From CAIUSP01 sp040375675 (GTDB lineage: Bacteria; Actinomycetota; Thermoleophilia; Solirubrobacterales; 70-9), in contig JBEIRY010000011.1 in assembly GCA_040375675.1 (NCBI GenBank), positions 1-36,471 on the forward strand: DNA of 36,471 nucleotides. Reading direction: 5' to 3'. Positions 6,840-15,915 of the stretch are shown one piece after another (positions within the stretch are counted from its first letter, which is position 1; every line of letters begins with the position of its first letter). A model generated the notes under the pieces. The model made no database searches, was not told the DNA's origin, and saw nothing but the letters and a program-made list of their open reading frames with translations. The position numbers and the translations under genes were made by a program.

Positions 6840-8408
6840 TTACGGGAGTTCCCAGACGTGCTGGTACTGGGTGTTCTCCGAGGGGAAGCCGATCGAGGCG
6901 AAATCGCCCTGCTGAACGCAGGTAGGTGTGGGCACGGCGCTCGTATTGAGCACATTCCCGAAGGCAAACTGGGTTATCCGGCTGTACTGCAGCGCGGTCC
7001 ATGCGTTCGGGCCGGCATTGGTCAGAGTGGCACTGGCCCCACCCGAGCACTGCCGGGTCTCGAACCCGGCCAGCGGACCAGAGGCCAGCGGCGGAGGACC
7101 GGTCTCTACCGGAGCCACATATGGGTTGGTGCGGGAGTAGTCGAAACGCCCGACCCCGCTGGGTGAGGCAGCAAGCGACGAGGGGTTCAAAGTCGTCGAT
7201 GTCCGGAGGATCTTCACCTTTCGCGTGGTGCCAGGCGAAACCAGAATCGCGTTGGTCGCAGCCGCGACGTTTCCAAGCGCCGAGGCGAACTCGCGCCTGT
7301 AGTCGCTGAGACCATTGAGCACCGGTGTCACCTGCTTGGTGAACGGAGTGCTCTGGGCGAGTAACGGTTTGAAACCGCCCTGAGATGCGGTCGAGGTCGG
7401 ATCGACCATCGTCTGCAGCGCCGGGATACCGGCAGTCGAGTTGTCCTCGACCCGCTTCAGCCCGACGAAGAATCCTTCCGCCTGTGGCGAGAGCTGCGCC
7501 ACCTGTTCGAAGACTCCACTGAGCTGCTTCGAGGCAGGCAGCATGCTCTTGACGACCGGCTGCGCTGTGGCAGAGAAGTTGTCGAGCTTACGCAGAGTCA
7601 AGCGTGACTCCCGAAGGAAGGTCGGAAGCGCAACGAAGAGGTCGCGCAGGTCCTGATTGCGGTTTCCGGTGGTGGTGAAGACGGTGTCGGCGTTCTGGAT
7701 CAGTCCGCGCAACTGTCCGCGACGCTCGCTCAGGGCCTGGAAAACCTCTCCTCCATTTCTCAAAAGGCCACTGACCGCCGCATCCTGGGTGGCGAGCGTC
7801 TGAACCAACTTGCTGGCATCGGCTGTGAACGGCTCGAGCGTGCCCAGCGAGGTCGAGATCGCGTAGCCGTTGCCCTCCGTGGCCGCTGCCGATCCCTGCA
7901 TCCAGACCCGGAAAGCCAAGCGGGTGCGTTCGTCGAGCGAGCGGAAGATCTCGTCGAGCTGAACCGACTCGGCAACCTGCGCCGCCGGAAGAGTTGCGCC
8001 CTCTGCCAGATCAGAGCCACTTCGGGTTCCCGGCGTCAATTCCACATAGGTCTCGCCGAGGAGCGTCTTCTGGCGCAACATCGCATGGGTGTCTGCAGGG
8101 ATGGGCGCGTACTGAGGATCGATCTCGATCGTCGCAGTCGAGGTACCGGTGTCGCCGCTCGAGTTCGAGTCACCTGTGTTGAGATCGATTGCCTTGACCT
8201 TGCCTACCGAGACATTTGAGATACGCACATCGGATTCGACCGCCAACTGCGTGCCCTCCTTGAACGGGACCTTGATCCGGTAGCCCTCAGGCGTGAACGG
8301 CACAGGTCCACCGAACGAGCTCCAAAGGAACAGGAGCAGCCCGAAGCACGAGAACGCGAAGATCACCGGAATCAGGACTTGTGAGAGTTTTGGTTTGGCT
8401 TTGCCCAT
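6840..8408 (-). CDS. MCE/MlaD-domain protein 6 (last gene of six)
   Basis: 522 aa, ATG start 4 nt after the preceding gene. One N-terminal transmembrane helix (about 10-30) is followed by an MlaD domain (about 40-135): YRIKVPFKEGTQLAVESDVR, then ISNVSVGKVKAIDL, and LLGETYVELTPG. The MlaD domain carries a Ser/Gly/Thr-rich loop (79-93). Then comes the 'VQLDEIFRSLDERTR' motif shared by all six proteins and a long helical region, ending with a Cys pair (about 455 and 499). MCE proteins form hexameric tubes or needles that carry lipids across the cell envelope; six different subunits would make a heterohexamer as in mycobacterial Mce1/Mce4. The lipid carried here is unknown. Confidence 0.92.
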   Translation of the reverse strand: MGKAKPKLSQVLIPVIFAFSCFGLLLFLWSSFGGPVPFTPEGYRIKVPFKEGTQLAVESDVRISNVSVGKVKAIDLNTGDSNSSGDTGTSTATIEIDPQYAPIPADTHAMLRQKTLLGETYVELTPGTRSGSDLAEGATLPAAQVAESVQLDEIFRSLDERTRLAFRVWMQGSAAATEGNGYAISTSLGTLEPFTADASKLVQTLATQDAAVSGLLRNGGEVFQALSERRGQLRGLIQNADTVFTTTGNRNQDLRDLFVALPTFLRESRLTLRKLDNFSATAQPVVKSMLPASKQLSGVFEQVAQLSPQAEGFFVGLKRVEDNSTAGIPALQTMVDPTSTASQGGFKPLLAQSTPFTKQVTPVLNGLSDYRREFASALGNVAAATNAILVSPGTTRKVKILRTSTTLNPSSLAASPSGVGRFDYSRTNPYVAPVETGPPPLASGPLAGFETRQCSGGASATLTNAGPNAWTALQYSRITQFAFGNVLNTSAVPTPTCVQQGDFASIGFPSENTQYQHVWELP

Positions 8409-8412
8409 GGCT

Positions 8413-9792
8413 CTAGGGGTAGGGGATGCACTGGTTGATGTTGTTCGGATTGGGGATTCCCAACTCTTGGGTGGTCGGGATACCTGCGAGGGCGATGACG
8501 GTGCTGAGATACGGGTCGTAGGCCTCTACCGACTGGGCGTAATAGCGGGTGTTGCAGTCGAGCAGAGCTGTTCCCCTGCCGAGAGGCCCGTTGGCGTCCT
8601 GCAAGCTCAAACCAGAGTTGGCGTTGCGGTTGAGCCACTGCAGCCAGAAGAGATATGACTGCTTGGTGGCGGAGTTATCGGGGTTGTAGGCGAGGGCGTT
8701 GAAGATCGAGTTGAAGTCGGTCAGGCCTGACTTCAGCGGCTGAGTCGAGTTTCCGAGTCCCTGCGAGGCCAGCTGAAGCGCCTTGATCGGGCCGGGGGAT
8801 CCGCCCCCGTAGAGGGTCTGGGTGAACGGGCGGATCTGGTTCTGAAGCGGACTGAGTGTCTGAACGAAAAACGGCTGCAGCTCTTGCAGCGCTGGCGCCA
8901 AAGCCTTCGCTCCCGGCAAGGATTTGGTCAAAGCAGGTTTCGCCTGGAGCGAGAACTCGTTGCCGTAGGTAACCGCGCTCCTGGTTGCCTTCAAAGCGCC
9001 AGGCAACTCGCGGATCGCCGCGCGCAGCGAGCTCTCCTGCGCCGCGAACCCTGCCAGAGCCTGATCCGAATAGGTGACGAAGTCTGCGACCGCCTGATCA
9101 TTCTCCGCGAGAGCCGCCGAGACGAGGCCGAAGTTGTGGATGCCCTCGGCGATGTCCTTTCGACGCGAAGCCAAGCCCTTGTTGATCAGACCGATATCCC
9201 TGACTGCCGGCTCGAAGCGCCGCATCACGTCGCCGAGGCGCCGCCCCTTCTCGGTTCCACCAAATCCTTCAGCGCCCCCTGCCAACAACAGCTTGATGTA
9301 GTCGCGGCTGTCTGTATCGAGTACCGAAAGGAACTCGTCGGGGTTCACATTCGGCTCGGTCTGAGACAGAGGAAGCGTGTCGCCTTCAGAAACCTGGGGT
9401 GCCTGTTCGGTACCTGGATCGAGCGCAAGCACCATGTCGTTGAGGCCCGTCTTGGGGCGCAGCAGAATACTTGCATCACTGTGGATCAGATCCGAGTACT
9501 GATCCTCTACCTCCACCGAGACCACCGCCGTCCCCTCCTGCTCTTCGACATCGGTCACTTCGCCGACCCGCACACCGGCGATGTCGACCGACTGACCCTG
9601 TCCGGGCGTAACGGCCTGCGCGGTGCTGAACTCCGCCTGCATCTTGAAGGTCTTCTGTCCCAATCCAGGGAACCAGTCGGGGAAGGCCGCCCGCTGGTTG
9701 ACCAGGATCACCAGCAAAGTCGCGATGCCTGCCACTACGAGCAACAGGATTGCGATGAAGTCACGCAGATGGTCGTTGATTGCTTTCTTCAT
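8413..9792 (-). CDS. MCE/MlaD-domain protein 5
   Basis: 459 aa, ATG start 8 nt after the previous stop. Transmembrane helix at about 12-31; MlaD domain about 47-130 with VDIAGVRVGEVTDVEEQEG and the strand ILLRPKTGLNDMVLALDPGT. The post-domain motif is VNPDEFLSVLDTDSRDYIK, followed by a long alpha-helical/coiled region rich in Ala, Leu and Gln. The C-terminus carries single cysteines in LLDCNTRYY and INQCIPYP, which could pair. This is the shortest of the set and lacks the low-complexity inserts of its neighbours. Role: one subunit of the predicted lipid-transport tube. Confidence 0.92.
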   Translation of the reverse strand: MKKAINDHLRDFIAILLLVVAGIATLLVILVNQRAAFPDWFPGLGQKTFKMQAEFSTAQAVTPGQGQSVDIAGVRVGEVTDVEEQEGTAVVSVEVEDQYSDLIHSDASILLRPKTGLNDMVLALDPGTEQAPQVSEGDTLPLSQTEPNVNPDEFLSVLDTDSRDYIKLLLAGGAEGFGGTEKGRRLGDVMRRFEPAVRDIGLINKGLASRRKDIAEGIHNFGLVSAALAENDQAVADFVTYSDQALAGFAAQESSLRAAIRELPGALKATRSAVTYGNEFSLQAKPALTKSLPGAKALAPALQELQPFFVQTLSPLQNQIRPFTQTLYGGGSPGPIKALQLASQGLGNSTQPLKSGLTDFNSIFNALAYNPDNSATKQSYLFWLQWLNRNANSGLSLQDANGPLGRGTALLDCNTRYYAQSVEAYDPYLSTVIALAGIPTTQELGIPNPNNINQCIPYP

Positions 9793-9800
9793 TTCTCAGA

Positions 9801-11339
9801 TCACGGTCCGTAGGGGAATGGTTCGGCTTCAGGGGATGGAGGACCGACCGCTGCGGCAGGACCGTTCAGGTCGGGAATCGGCTGGTCTTGACAGAGAGCG
9901 GTGGTACTGAACGCCGGAAGGGTCGTACCACCGGTGAGGTCGAGTACCGGCCTGGTTCCGAGTGGGGCTGCCATCGCATTGCCCCAGAGGAGGTTGTCCG
10001 GCCCCTTTTCAGGGTTGTTGGTCGCGATCGAGACCGGTCCGCCTCCAGCCTGGGTTCTGAAGTAGCGACCGTTCCCGTCGAAGCCTTGAGTTGCGCCGGC
10101 AAGGTTGACCGCTCCGTAGAAGAAATCCATGTAGCTCGGGTTGCCGGTCGAGAAGGTGTCGGTTCCGGAGTCTTGGATCGGTGTGTTCCCGGTCGGGATC
10201 AAGACATTGGTGCCGCACTTGGAGAAATTCTCGGTCTGTGTGAATACGCCAGGGCCGAAGACACCGGTCTTCCCGGCGGGCTGGCCGGTCTGGGCCAACT
10301 GCGAAGCAGTCCATGCGAGTTCGGTGGTCTGAAGCAGCTGGGAGGCCTGATTGAGCCACGGCGTTCCGGTGGTGATGGTGTCGGGGAGTTCGCGCAGACC
10401 CGGCGTGATCCCGCGGGTCCAGGCCCTGAGTGCGGGTAGGGTCTCGTTCAGGTGCTTGAGTGCAGGCTCGGCCTGCTTCATGGTCGGCCCGAGCTCCGCA
10501 ACGGCTTGTTTGAGGCTCTTCGATTCAGCAGCGAGCGCGCCGGTGAAGGTCGCATAGTTGGTGATCAGGCTCTGCAGCGACTGCTCGTTGGCCGCCAGCG
10601 TCCCGAGCACGATCGCGTTGGAGCGCAAGAGGTTCCTCAGGTCATCGGGCTGCGTGCCGCGGAAAGCCTCGTTGACGATCGCGCTGTCGCGTCCGGCCTG
10701 CGCTCCGTAGTCGAGGGCCGCGTTCAGGGCCTCGCCACCGGTTACCGGGACGACGGTGGTGTCATCGGTCGTCTCGCTGGTGGTAGCGGTCGGCTCCTCA
10801 TTGAGCGCCGTACCGAGACCGCTCAAAACCTCGACCAGGTTCTGTCGGTCGTCTGCCTGCAGGGCGGTCAGGACCTCGTCGATCTGGACCGAGGTAGCCG
10901 TCTGGGTGACCGGAATCGTGTCGCCGCTAGCCAGCTCGGGCGTGCTTGGGCTGCCCGGGCGCAGATCGATGAAGAAGTTGCCCTCGAGGAAGATCCTCGG
11001 GCGAATCTGCGCGTAGGCGTCGTCGTGGATCGGCTGGCCCGCCTGATCGACCGTGAAGGTCACCTGGGAGACGCCATCCACCCGCTCGGCCTTGATCACC
11101 TTGCCGACGTTCACGCCAGCGACTCGAACCGGCGAGTCGGTGCGGATCTTGACCGCGTTGGCGAACACGGCCTTCAGCTCGTACGGGTTGCCGAACGGAA
11201 GCTCCTTGGTCCAGGCGAAGTAAGTACCGATCGCCAGGGCGATGATCGCGATGATCGCGATCCGCGCACGATGCGGAGGATTACCCTTGCGGTAGATCCG
11301 CTCGTCGTAATCGCGTGGTTTGTTGGTGGCTTCGCTCAT
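9801..11339 (-). CDS. MCE/MlaD-domain protein 4
   Basis: 512 aa, ATG start 12 nt after the previous stop. A charged cytoplasmic N-tail is followed by a helix (27-43), then an MlaD domain (about 53-135) with PVRVAGVNVGKVIKAERVDG and LEGNFFIDLRPG. The family motif VQIDEVLTALQADDRQN follows. A Thr/Asp-rich insert (about 180-198, NEEPTATTSETTDDTTVV) interrupts the helical region. Near the C-terminus, GFDGNGRYFR matches a motif shared with MCE proteins 1 and 2. The tail is proline-rich. It would be an envelope-anchored subunit of the same complex. Confidence 0.92.
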   Translation of the reverse strand: MSEATNKPRDYDERIYRKGNPPHRARIAIIAIIALAIGTYFAWTKELPFGNPYELKAVFANAVKIRTDSPVRVAGVNVGKVIKAERVDGVSQVTFTVDQAGQPIHDDAYAQIRPRIFLEGNFFIDLRPGSPSTPELASGDTIPVTQTATSVQIDEVLTALQADDRQNLVEVLSGLGTALNEEPTATTSETTDDTTVVPVTGGEALNAALDYGAQAGRDSAIVNEAFRGTQPDDLRNLLRSNAIVLGTLAANEQSLQSLITNYATFTGALAAESKSLKQAVAELGPTMKQAEPALKHLNETLPALRAWTRGITPGLRELPDTITTGTPWLNQASQLLQTTELAWTASQLAQTGQPAGKTGVFGPGVFTQTENFSKCGTNVLIPTGNTPIQDSGTDTFSTGNPSYMDFFYGAVNLAGATQGFDGNGRYFRTQAGGGPVSIATNNPEKGPDNLLWGNAMAAPLGTRPVLDLTGGTTLPAFSTTALCQDQPIPDLNGPAAAVGPPSPEAEPFPYGP

Positions 11340-11351
11340 GGTTTCGTCATC

Positions 11352-12854
11352 TCACTTCTGTGAGGGCAGCTGGTCCTCGGTCATCACGCCCTGGTCGCCC
11401 GGCGGGTTGCCGATCACCTGGACCTGTCTCGGATAGGGCTCGTTGCCGGCCTCGCACTCGCGCGGAGACTGGCCGGGGGCGGCCGTGTTCGGGTAGGGGT
11501 TGTAATGGAGGTAGTTGTCACCGGGGCCGTTGGCGGGGTTTGCTGCTGGCGTTCCGATGTTGTCGCTCCCTACGCCGAAGTTAGGCGCGCTGAAGGAGAT
11601 GAACCTGAGCAGCGAGCCGAGAGAGTCGCCGGTCGAAGCGAGGTCTGCGATGTTTCGGAAGAGCAAGGTGGCGTAGTTACAGGTGCTCTGGGCAGGACCG
11701 ATGAAGGTGATCAACGATTCGAGGTAATCGCTTGCCCCGATCAAAGAGTCGAGACCGGCGCGGGCGGTAGCGTCGTTCGAGAGGTTGAGCACCTCACCGC
11801 TCAGTCCTGGCAGCAGCGCGTTGAATGCAGGTGCGCCCTGAAGGGCGGGAATGCCCTTGACGATCGCCTGAGAGATGGATGGCCCGGCTTTTCGAAGCGC
11901 AGCCATTCCAGGTCTGAGGTTGGCGAAGAGCTTTGCCGTATCCGAGAGGAAGGGTCGGATCCGCGGCATCGTCTCGATCGTTACGTCCTCGGTTGGCGGA
12001 CCCTCGGTGATCGACTCCTGGATGTAGGGGCGAGAAACATCCGCCAGCGCCTGGAAGGTCTTGTTCAGCCCGACGAAGGCCTGAGCCTGCTGCTCGCCGA
12101 CGGGACCGGCCTCGGCAGAGGCTGCCGCGATCGCCCGAACGAATCGATCGAGCTGGGTATCTGAGGACGCAAGATTGCCCATCGCCTTCGGCAGGGCTTG
12201 GGTGAGCGGAACGAGGTTTCCGATCGCGGCGTTGATGTCTCCCCCACGCCCGGCCAGACCGTCGCCGAAGTTCTTCAGCTGAACCTGGATTGCCTTGCGA
12301 GTCGGCTCGTCGAAGGTGTTGAAGACCTGATCGATATCGACTGGCTCTGGGCGTGCCTGGGCGAGCGGGATCGTCGCTCCTTCTGGATAACCCTCTTGGG
12401 ATTTGCCTGGGGTGATCTCGAGGTACTTCAGCCCCAGGGCCGACTTGGCGCGGATCAAGACGGTCGAGTCGACTGGCAGCGGTGCGATCGAGCGATTCAG
12501 CTTTAGGTCGAGTTTGGCGCTGTAAGTACCAGCCTCCCCTGTTGCGTAGGTGGGTGCAGCCTCGACGGTCGTTGTGGTCTCGGTCGTCGTGGCGGTGGTC
12601 GTGCTGCTTCCATTCTGTACAGCCTCCACTGCCTCGACCGTGCCCACCTGTACTCCGCCGATACGGACTTCGTTGTTGGGCACGACCATGTCGGCGTTCG
12701 GCACCAACACCGAGACGCGATAAGTCGGTACGAACGGCAGACCGGTGTTTGCCTGATAGGCGAGGAACACGGCCACCGTTGCAACCAGCACGGTGACGGC
12801 ACCAACCATCACCGGGCTTGCCGCCAGAGACTGGACTCGCTTGCGCCCGTTCAT
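11352..12854 (-). CDS. MCE/MlaD-domain protein 3
   Basis: 500 aa; the ATG overlaps the upstream stop (ATGA). N-terminal helix 14-34; MlaD domain from about 45 with NNEVRIGGVQVGTVEAVEAV. It is split by a threonine-rich insert (81-104, SSTTTATTTETTTTVE) before the second half (YSAKLDLKLNRSIAPLPVD, and SALGLKYLEITPG). The shared motif VDIDQVFNTFDEPTRKA follows, then a long helical domain and a Cys pair (STCNYA, RECEAG). The insert lies in a beta-hairpin loop that in MCE rings faces the pore or outer rim, so it may be a species-specific extension. Confidence 0.93.
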   Translation of the reverse strand: MNGRKRVQSLAASPVMVGAVTVLVATVAVFLAYQANTGLPFVPTYRVSVLVPNADMVVPNNEVRIGGVQVGTVEAVEAVQNGSSTTTATTTETTTTVEAAPTYATGEAGTYSAKLDLKLNRSIAPLPVDSTVLIRAKSALGLKYLEITPGKSQEGYPEGATIPLAQARPEPVDIDQVFNTFDEPTRKAIQVQLKNFGDGLAGRGGDINAAIGNLVPLTQALPKAMGNLASSDTQLDRFVRAIAAASAEAGPVGEQQAQAFVGLNKTFQALADVSRPYIQESITEGPPTEDVTIETMPRIRPFLSDTAKLFANLRPGMAALRKAGPSISQAIVKGIPALQGAPAFNALLPGLSGEVLNLSNDATARAGLDSLIGASDYLESLITFIGPAQSTCNYATLLFRNIADLASTGDSLGSLLRFISFSAPNFGVGSDNIGTPAANPANGPGDNYLHYNPYPNTAAPGQSPRECEAGNEPYPRQVQVIGNPPGDQGVMTEDQLPSQK

Positions 12855-14500
12855 GCGCCAACCCCAAGCAGATAACGGAGCAGAATCTCTGCTCTTGCCA
12901 TTGCAGCCTTGCTGCGCTTGAGCGCCGCCCTCTCTCTCGGGGCCAGATCAGCTGCCCCGGCCTCGCCACTGGATCCACCTGGCTGATCGGCTCCCGTACT
13001 CCCCTGCGGTGCGTCAGGCGCAGCGTCGACGCTCCCTGCTCCTTCGGAAGTGCCATCAGTCGGGGCCGCAGTGTCGATCTCGGGCAGGTCCTTCAGGCTC
13101 TCTGGGGGACCAGTCAGGAGCTTGGCGCCTGCCGGCGGCGTGGCCTTGTAGCGAGACAGCGGTGCCTGGGCCGAGGTGGAGGTGCGTCCACCCCAGTTGG
13201 CGATACAGCCCGAGAGAGGGGTGCCGCGATAATCGGGGCAGCCAGTGATCAGCACATTGCCGCGCAGGAAGTGTCCGTACTGGTCGTAGCCAGTCGTGGT
13301 ACCTGAGAGGTTGTAGAGCGCATCGGTCAGGTACTGGATGCCGTCTGTCTGAGCGAAGGTCCCGAAGGTGTTCTGGATCTCGGTCGCAGTCGAAACCGAG
13401 TACTGGTTGCTCGGGTCGGGCGCAACGCCGAGGTTGTCGCCGAGCGCCTGCAGGTCACCGAAGAAACCGTTCCCGTAGGTCGCCGCCATATCGGGGCCGA
13501 CCAGATCACCGGCATCGCCGAGTGACTCCAGCGCGGGTATTCCGGCCTGCGCAAAGGGTGCGAGCTTCTTCGTCGCGACGTTCAGGTACGGGGCGACCTT
13601 CTTGAAGTTCTCCATCAGCGGCGCGCCCTGCTTGCCGACATCCGCCAGCTTGACCATCGTCTTTTGCACCTGCGACAGCGACGCCGGTAGCTTCCGGATG
13701 CCCTCCTCAAGTGCCGGGCGCTTCTCGGCGGTGGCCTGAGCGGAGATCGCGGCGTTGCGCAGGAAGCCCACCAGCGCTGCGCGGTCACGCGCCAACGGAG
13801 CCATCACCTTGTTGCCGTTATCGGCGAGCGTCTGGAGCGAATCCCTCTGTTCGGCGAGGATCCGCAGGACCCGGTTGGTCTCGCGAAGCCCGGGGTTTGC
13901 ACGCTTGACTATTCCGCGCAGATCGTCGCCACGAGCCGCCAAGCCGGCGCCGAGCTCACTGAAGATGATCCGGAACCGCTCCCTGTACGGGTAGCGCATC
14001 ACGTTCTGAACCAAGTCGAGGTCGACCGCCTTGCCGTTGTTTTCCAGCGGCAGCAGGTACTGGCCCTCTCCGGGCTGACCGTCGGGGACCTGCTGAAGCT
14101 CGGGTGGCGGAGGCGTGCCGGCTGCCCGGGGCTGGGTGGGCAGACAGTCGATGAAGCGCTCGCCGATCAACGACTGCGGCCTGACCAGACAACTCGCGTC
14201 GGCTCGGAAATCCTTGAAACCGCCGTCGGTTACATCCAACACGATTACGGCCTTGCCGGGATCATCTTGCCCGCCATCGCGCCAACTGACGTACTCACCC
14301 GGGCGGGTTACGTCTACGGACTGGACGACTCCGACCGTGGCACCGGCGACCCTGACCTCCTCGCCCTGCACCACGAACCCGGCGTTGTCGAAGATCGCAC
14401 GGACCAGGTACTTGCCACCGTCACCACCCTCGGCAGGCCAGGCCCAGAAGGCGAGCCCCAGCGCGGTCAGAACTCCGGCTGTCGAGAGGATGCGCCTCAT
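12851..14500 (-). CDS. MCE/MlaD-domain protein 2 with low-complexity C-terminal tail
   Basis: 549 aa from the ATG at 14500, which overlaps the preceding stop as ATGA; the open frame continues upstream but this start fits the coupled arrangement. Helix 4-22; MlaD domain about 28-125 with EEVRVAGATVGVVQSVDVTR and a SLIGERFIDCLP strand. The family motif is degenerate here (VDLDLVQNVMRYPYRERFR). The C-terminal part has GYDQYGHFLRG, then a disordered Pro/Ser/Gly/Glu stretch (about 460-520) and a basic helix ending in AEILLRYLLGVGA, which could be amphipathic or membrane-associating. No other member of the set has this tail. Confidence 0.92.
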   Translation of the reverse strand: MRRILSTAGVLTALGLAFWAWPAEGGDGGKYLVRAIFDNAGFVVQGEEVRVAGATVGVVQSVDVTRPGEYVSWRDGGQDDPGKAVIVLDVTDGGFKDFRADASCLVRPQSLIGERFIDCLPTQPRAAGTPPPPELQQVPDGQPGEGQYLLPLENNGKAVDLDLVQNVMRYPYRERFRIIFSELGAGLAARGDDLRGIVKRANPGLRETNRVLRILAEQRDSLQTLADNGNKVMAPLARDRAALVGFLRNAAISAQATAEKRPALEEGIRKLPASLSQVQKTMVKLADVGKQGAPLMENFKKVAPYLNVATKKLAPFAQAGIPALESLGDAGDLVGPDMAATYGNGFFGDLQALGDNLGVAPDPSNQYSVSTATEIQNTFGTFAQTDGIQYLTDALYNLSGTTTGYDQYGHFLRGNVLITGCPDYRGTPLSGCIANWGGRTSTSAQAPLSRYKATPPAGAKLLTGPPESLKDLPEIDTAAPTDGTSEGAGSVDAAPDAPQGSTGADQPGGSSGEAGAADLAPRERAALKRSKAAMARAEILLRYLLGVGA

Positions 14501-15915
14501 GGAGGCCCCGGTGGGAGCTGGGAGGGATTGCACTCGGCGGAGGTCAGCTGACCCCCGGAGAGGAACGGGTTCGATGAGTCGGTAGCAACCTGCGTGGCCG
14601 CGCCGGGGCAGCGGGCGAATATCCCGTAGGCCATGTCGTCGTACTTCTGCGACGGCGCGTTAGGGACGAGATTTCCGGAGAGGTAATTGAAGGTGAGTGT
14701 TACGGGCGAGGCGCGGACGAAGTGCCCGTCGGCGTCGTAGTAACCAGCGATCTGGCCGAGCCCTGAGAGCAGGCCGGTGAGGTCGGGCATGTACGGCCTC
14801 GCGAACTTGAAGAAGGGCATCGTCGACTCGTTGCCGCACTCGGGAACGTTCTGGTTGATCGCCGAACACTGCATCCCGTCGATCGTCGCGGGGAAGGATG
14901 TCGAGGCACTCTGCTGCAGATCGACCAGGCCACCGGTGAAGTCAGCGAGGTCGTAACCGTTGTTCGGTCGGTTCACGGCGTATCGAAGATTCTTGAAGAC
15001 GGGCACCCCCTGGCCGGCAACGTTCTTCAACTTCTTCAAGAACGGGGTCAGGTTCTGCGGGGTGATGTCAGCGGTGGCCTGGATGAACGGCTCGAGGTCG
15101 GTCAGGGTCGAACGCAAGTTGACGAAAGTGGTGTTGGCCTGGCGCAAGGTCGGCGGGAGATACCTCAACCCTTGGTCGAGGCTTGCGTTTTCACTTGCGA
15201 CGGCTCCGAGAGCCTTGTTCGAGTTCGACACGGCGTCCGCCAGGTCATCCTTACGCGCTGCGATCGCCGCAGTTGCCTTGGCCCCGTTGATCAGGAAGTC
15301 GGTGAGGACGGCCTGATCTCCCCCGACCTGTTTGAACAACTCGTCGGTCTGGACGAGAGCCGGGGCGAAGTACTTGACCGACTTGTTCTTGAGCTTGCCG
15401 TTGCCGGCGTACCAGGATGCCGATCCCTGGATCAGGTTCTGCAAACCCTTTCGGGCCTCGGGGGTGAAGGTGTTGAACAGCTGATCGATGTCGACTGGTG
15501 AGGTGGTCGCAACCTGGGTGATGGTCGAGCCCTCCTCCATGTCAGGCTGATTGCCCGAGGGTTGATTGAGGGTGATGTAGCGATTGGCTATCCCCGACAG
15601 CGAGGTGGCCCTGATCACCGCCGAAGTGCCCTCGGGGATCGGCTCCTGGGTGGTAATCGTGATCTCGGCCTGAGAGTCAGAGGTCAGCTCGACCGAATCG
15701 ACCTTCCCTACCGGCACCCCGCCGATCTGGACCTCGTTACCTGCGACAAGCTGGCCGCCGTTTTCGAACAAAAGCGTGTAGGTGTAGCCGGACTTGCCGC
15801 CAGAGAGCAGCAGCACGATCACCGCGATGATCACCAGGCCGAGCGCGCCGAGGGCAGCAATTCGGGTCGTGGAGGCGCCACGGACCAGCCCGCCGACATT
15901 ACGGTCGGGGCTCAT
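14497..15915 (-). CDS. MCE/MlaD-domain protein 1 (first gene of the operon)
   Basis: 472 aa from the ATG at 15915, chosen because AGAGGTGAG lies just upstream; an in-frame GTG at 15987 is less likely. Helix about 17-38; MlaD domain 43-120 with NEVQIGGVPVGKVDSVELTS and SLSGIANRYITLNQ. The family motif VDIDQLFNTFTPEARKG follows, then a long helical region and GYYDADGHFVRA near the C-terminus. Its stop overlaps the next ATG. No permease (YrbE/MlaE) gene precedes it; the next things upstream are tRNA-Glu and tRNA-Leu on the same strand. It is the position equivalent of MceA, but I do not assign that name. Confidence 0.92.
   Translation of the reverse strand: MSPDRNVGGLVRGASTTRIAALGALGLVIIAVIVLLLSGGKSGYTYTLLFENGGQLVAGNEVQIGGVPVGKVDSVELTSDSQAEITITTQEPIPEGTSAVIRATSLSGIANRYITLNQPSGNQPDMEEGSTITQVATTSPVDIDQLFNTFTPEARKGLQNLIQGSASWYAGNGKLKNKSVKYFAPALVQTDELFKQVGGDQAVLTDFLINGAKATAAIAARKDDLADAVSNSNKALGAVASENASLDQGLRYLPPTLRQANTTFVNLRSTLTDLEPFIQATADITPQNLTPFLKKLKNVAGQGVPVFKNLRYAVNRPNNGYDLADFTGGLVDLQQSASTSFPATIDGMQCSAINQNVPECGNESTMPFFKFARPYMPDLTGLLSGLGQIAGYYDADGHFVRASPVTLTFNYLSGNLVPNAPSQKYDDMAYGIFARCPGAATQVATDSSNPFLSGGQLTSAECNPSQLPPGPP

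Noticed and set aside
11794..13056. Long open frame of 420 codons on the minus strand through MCE genes 2 and 3
   Set aside because: Its product is extremely Arg/Gly/Ser/Pro-rich, typical of an out-of-frame shadow, and both MCE frames across it are well conserved.
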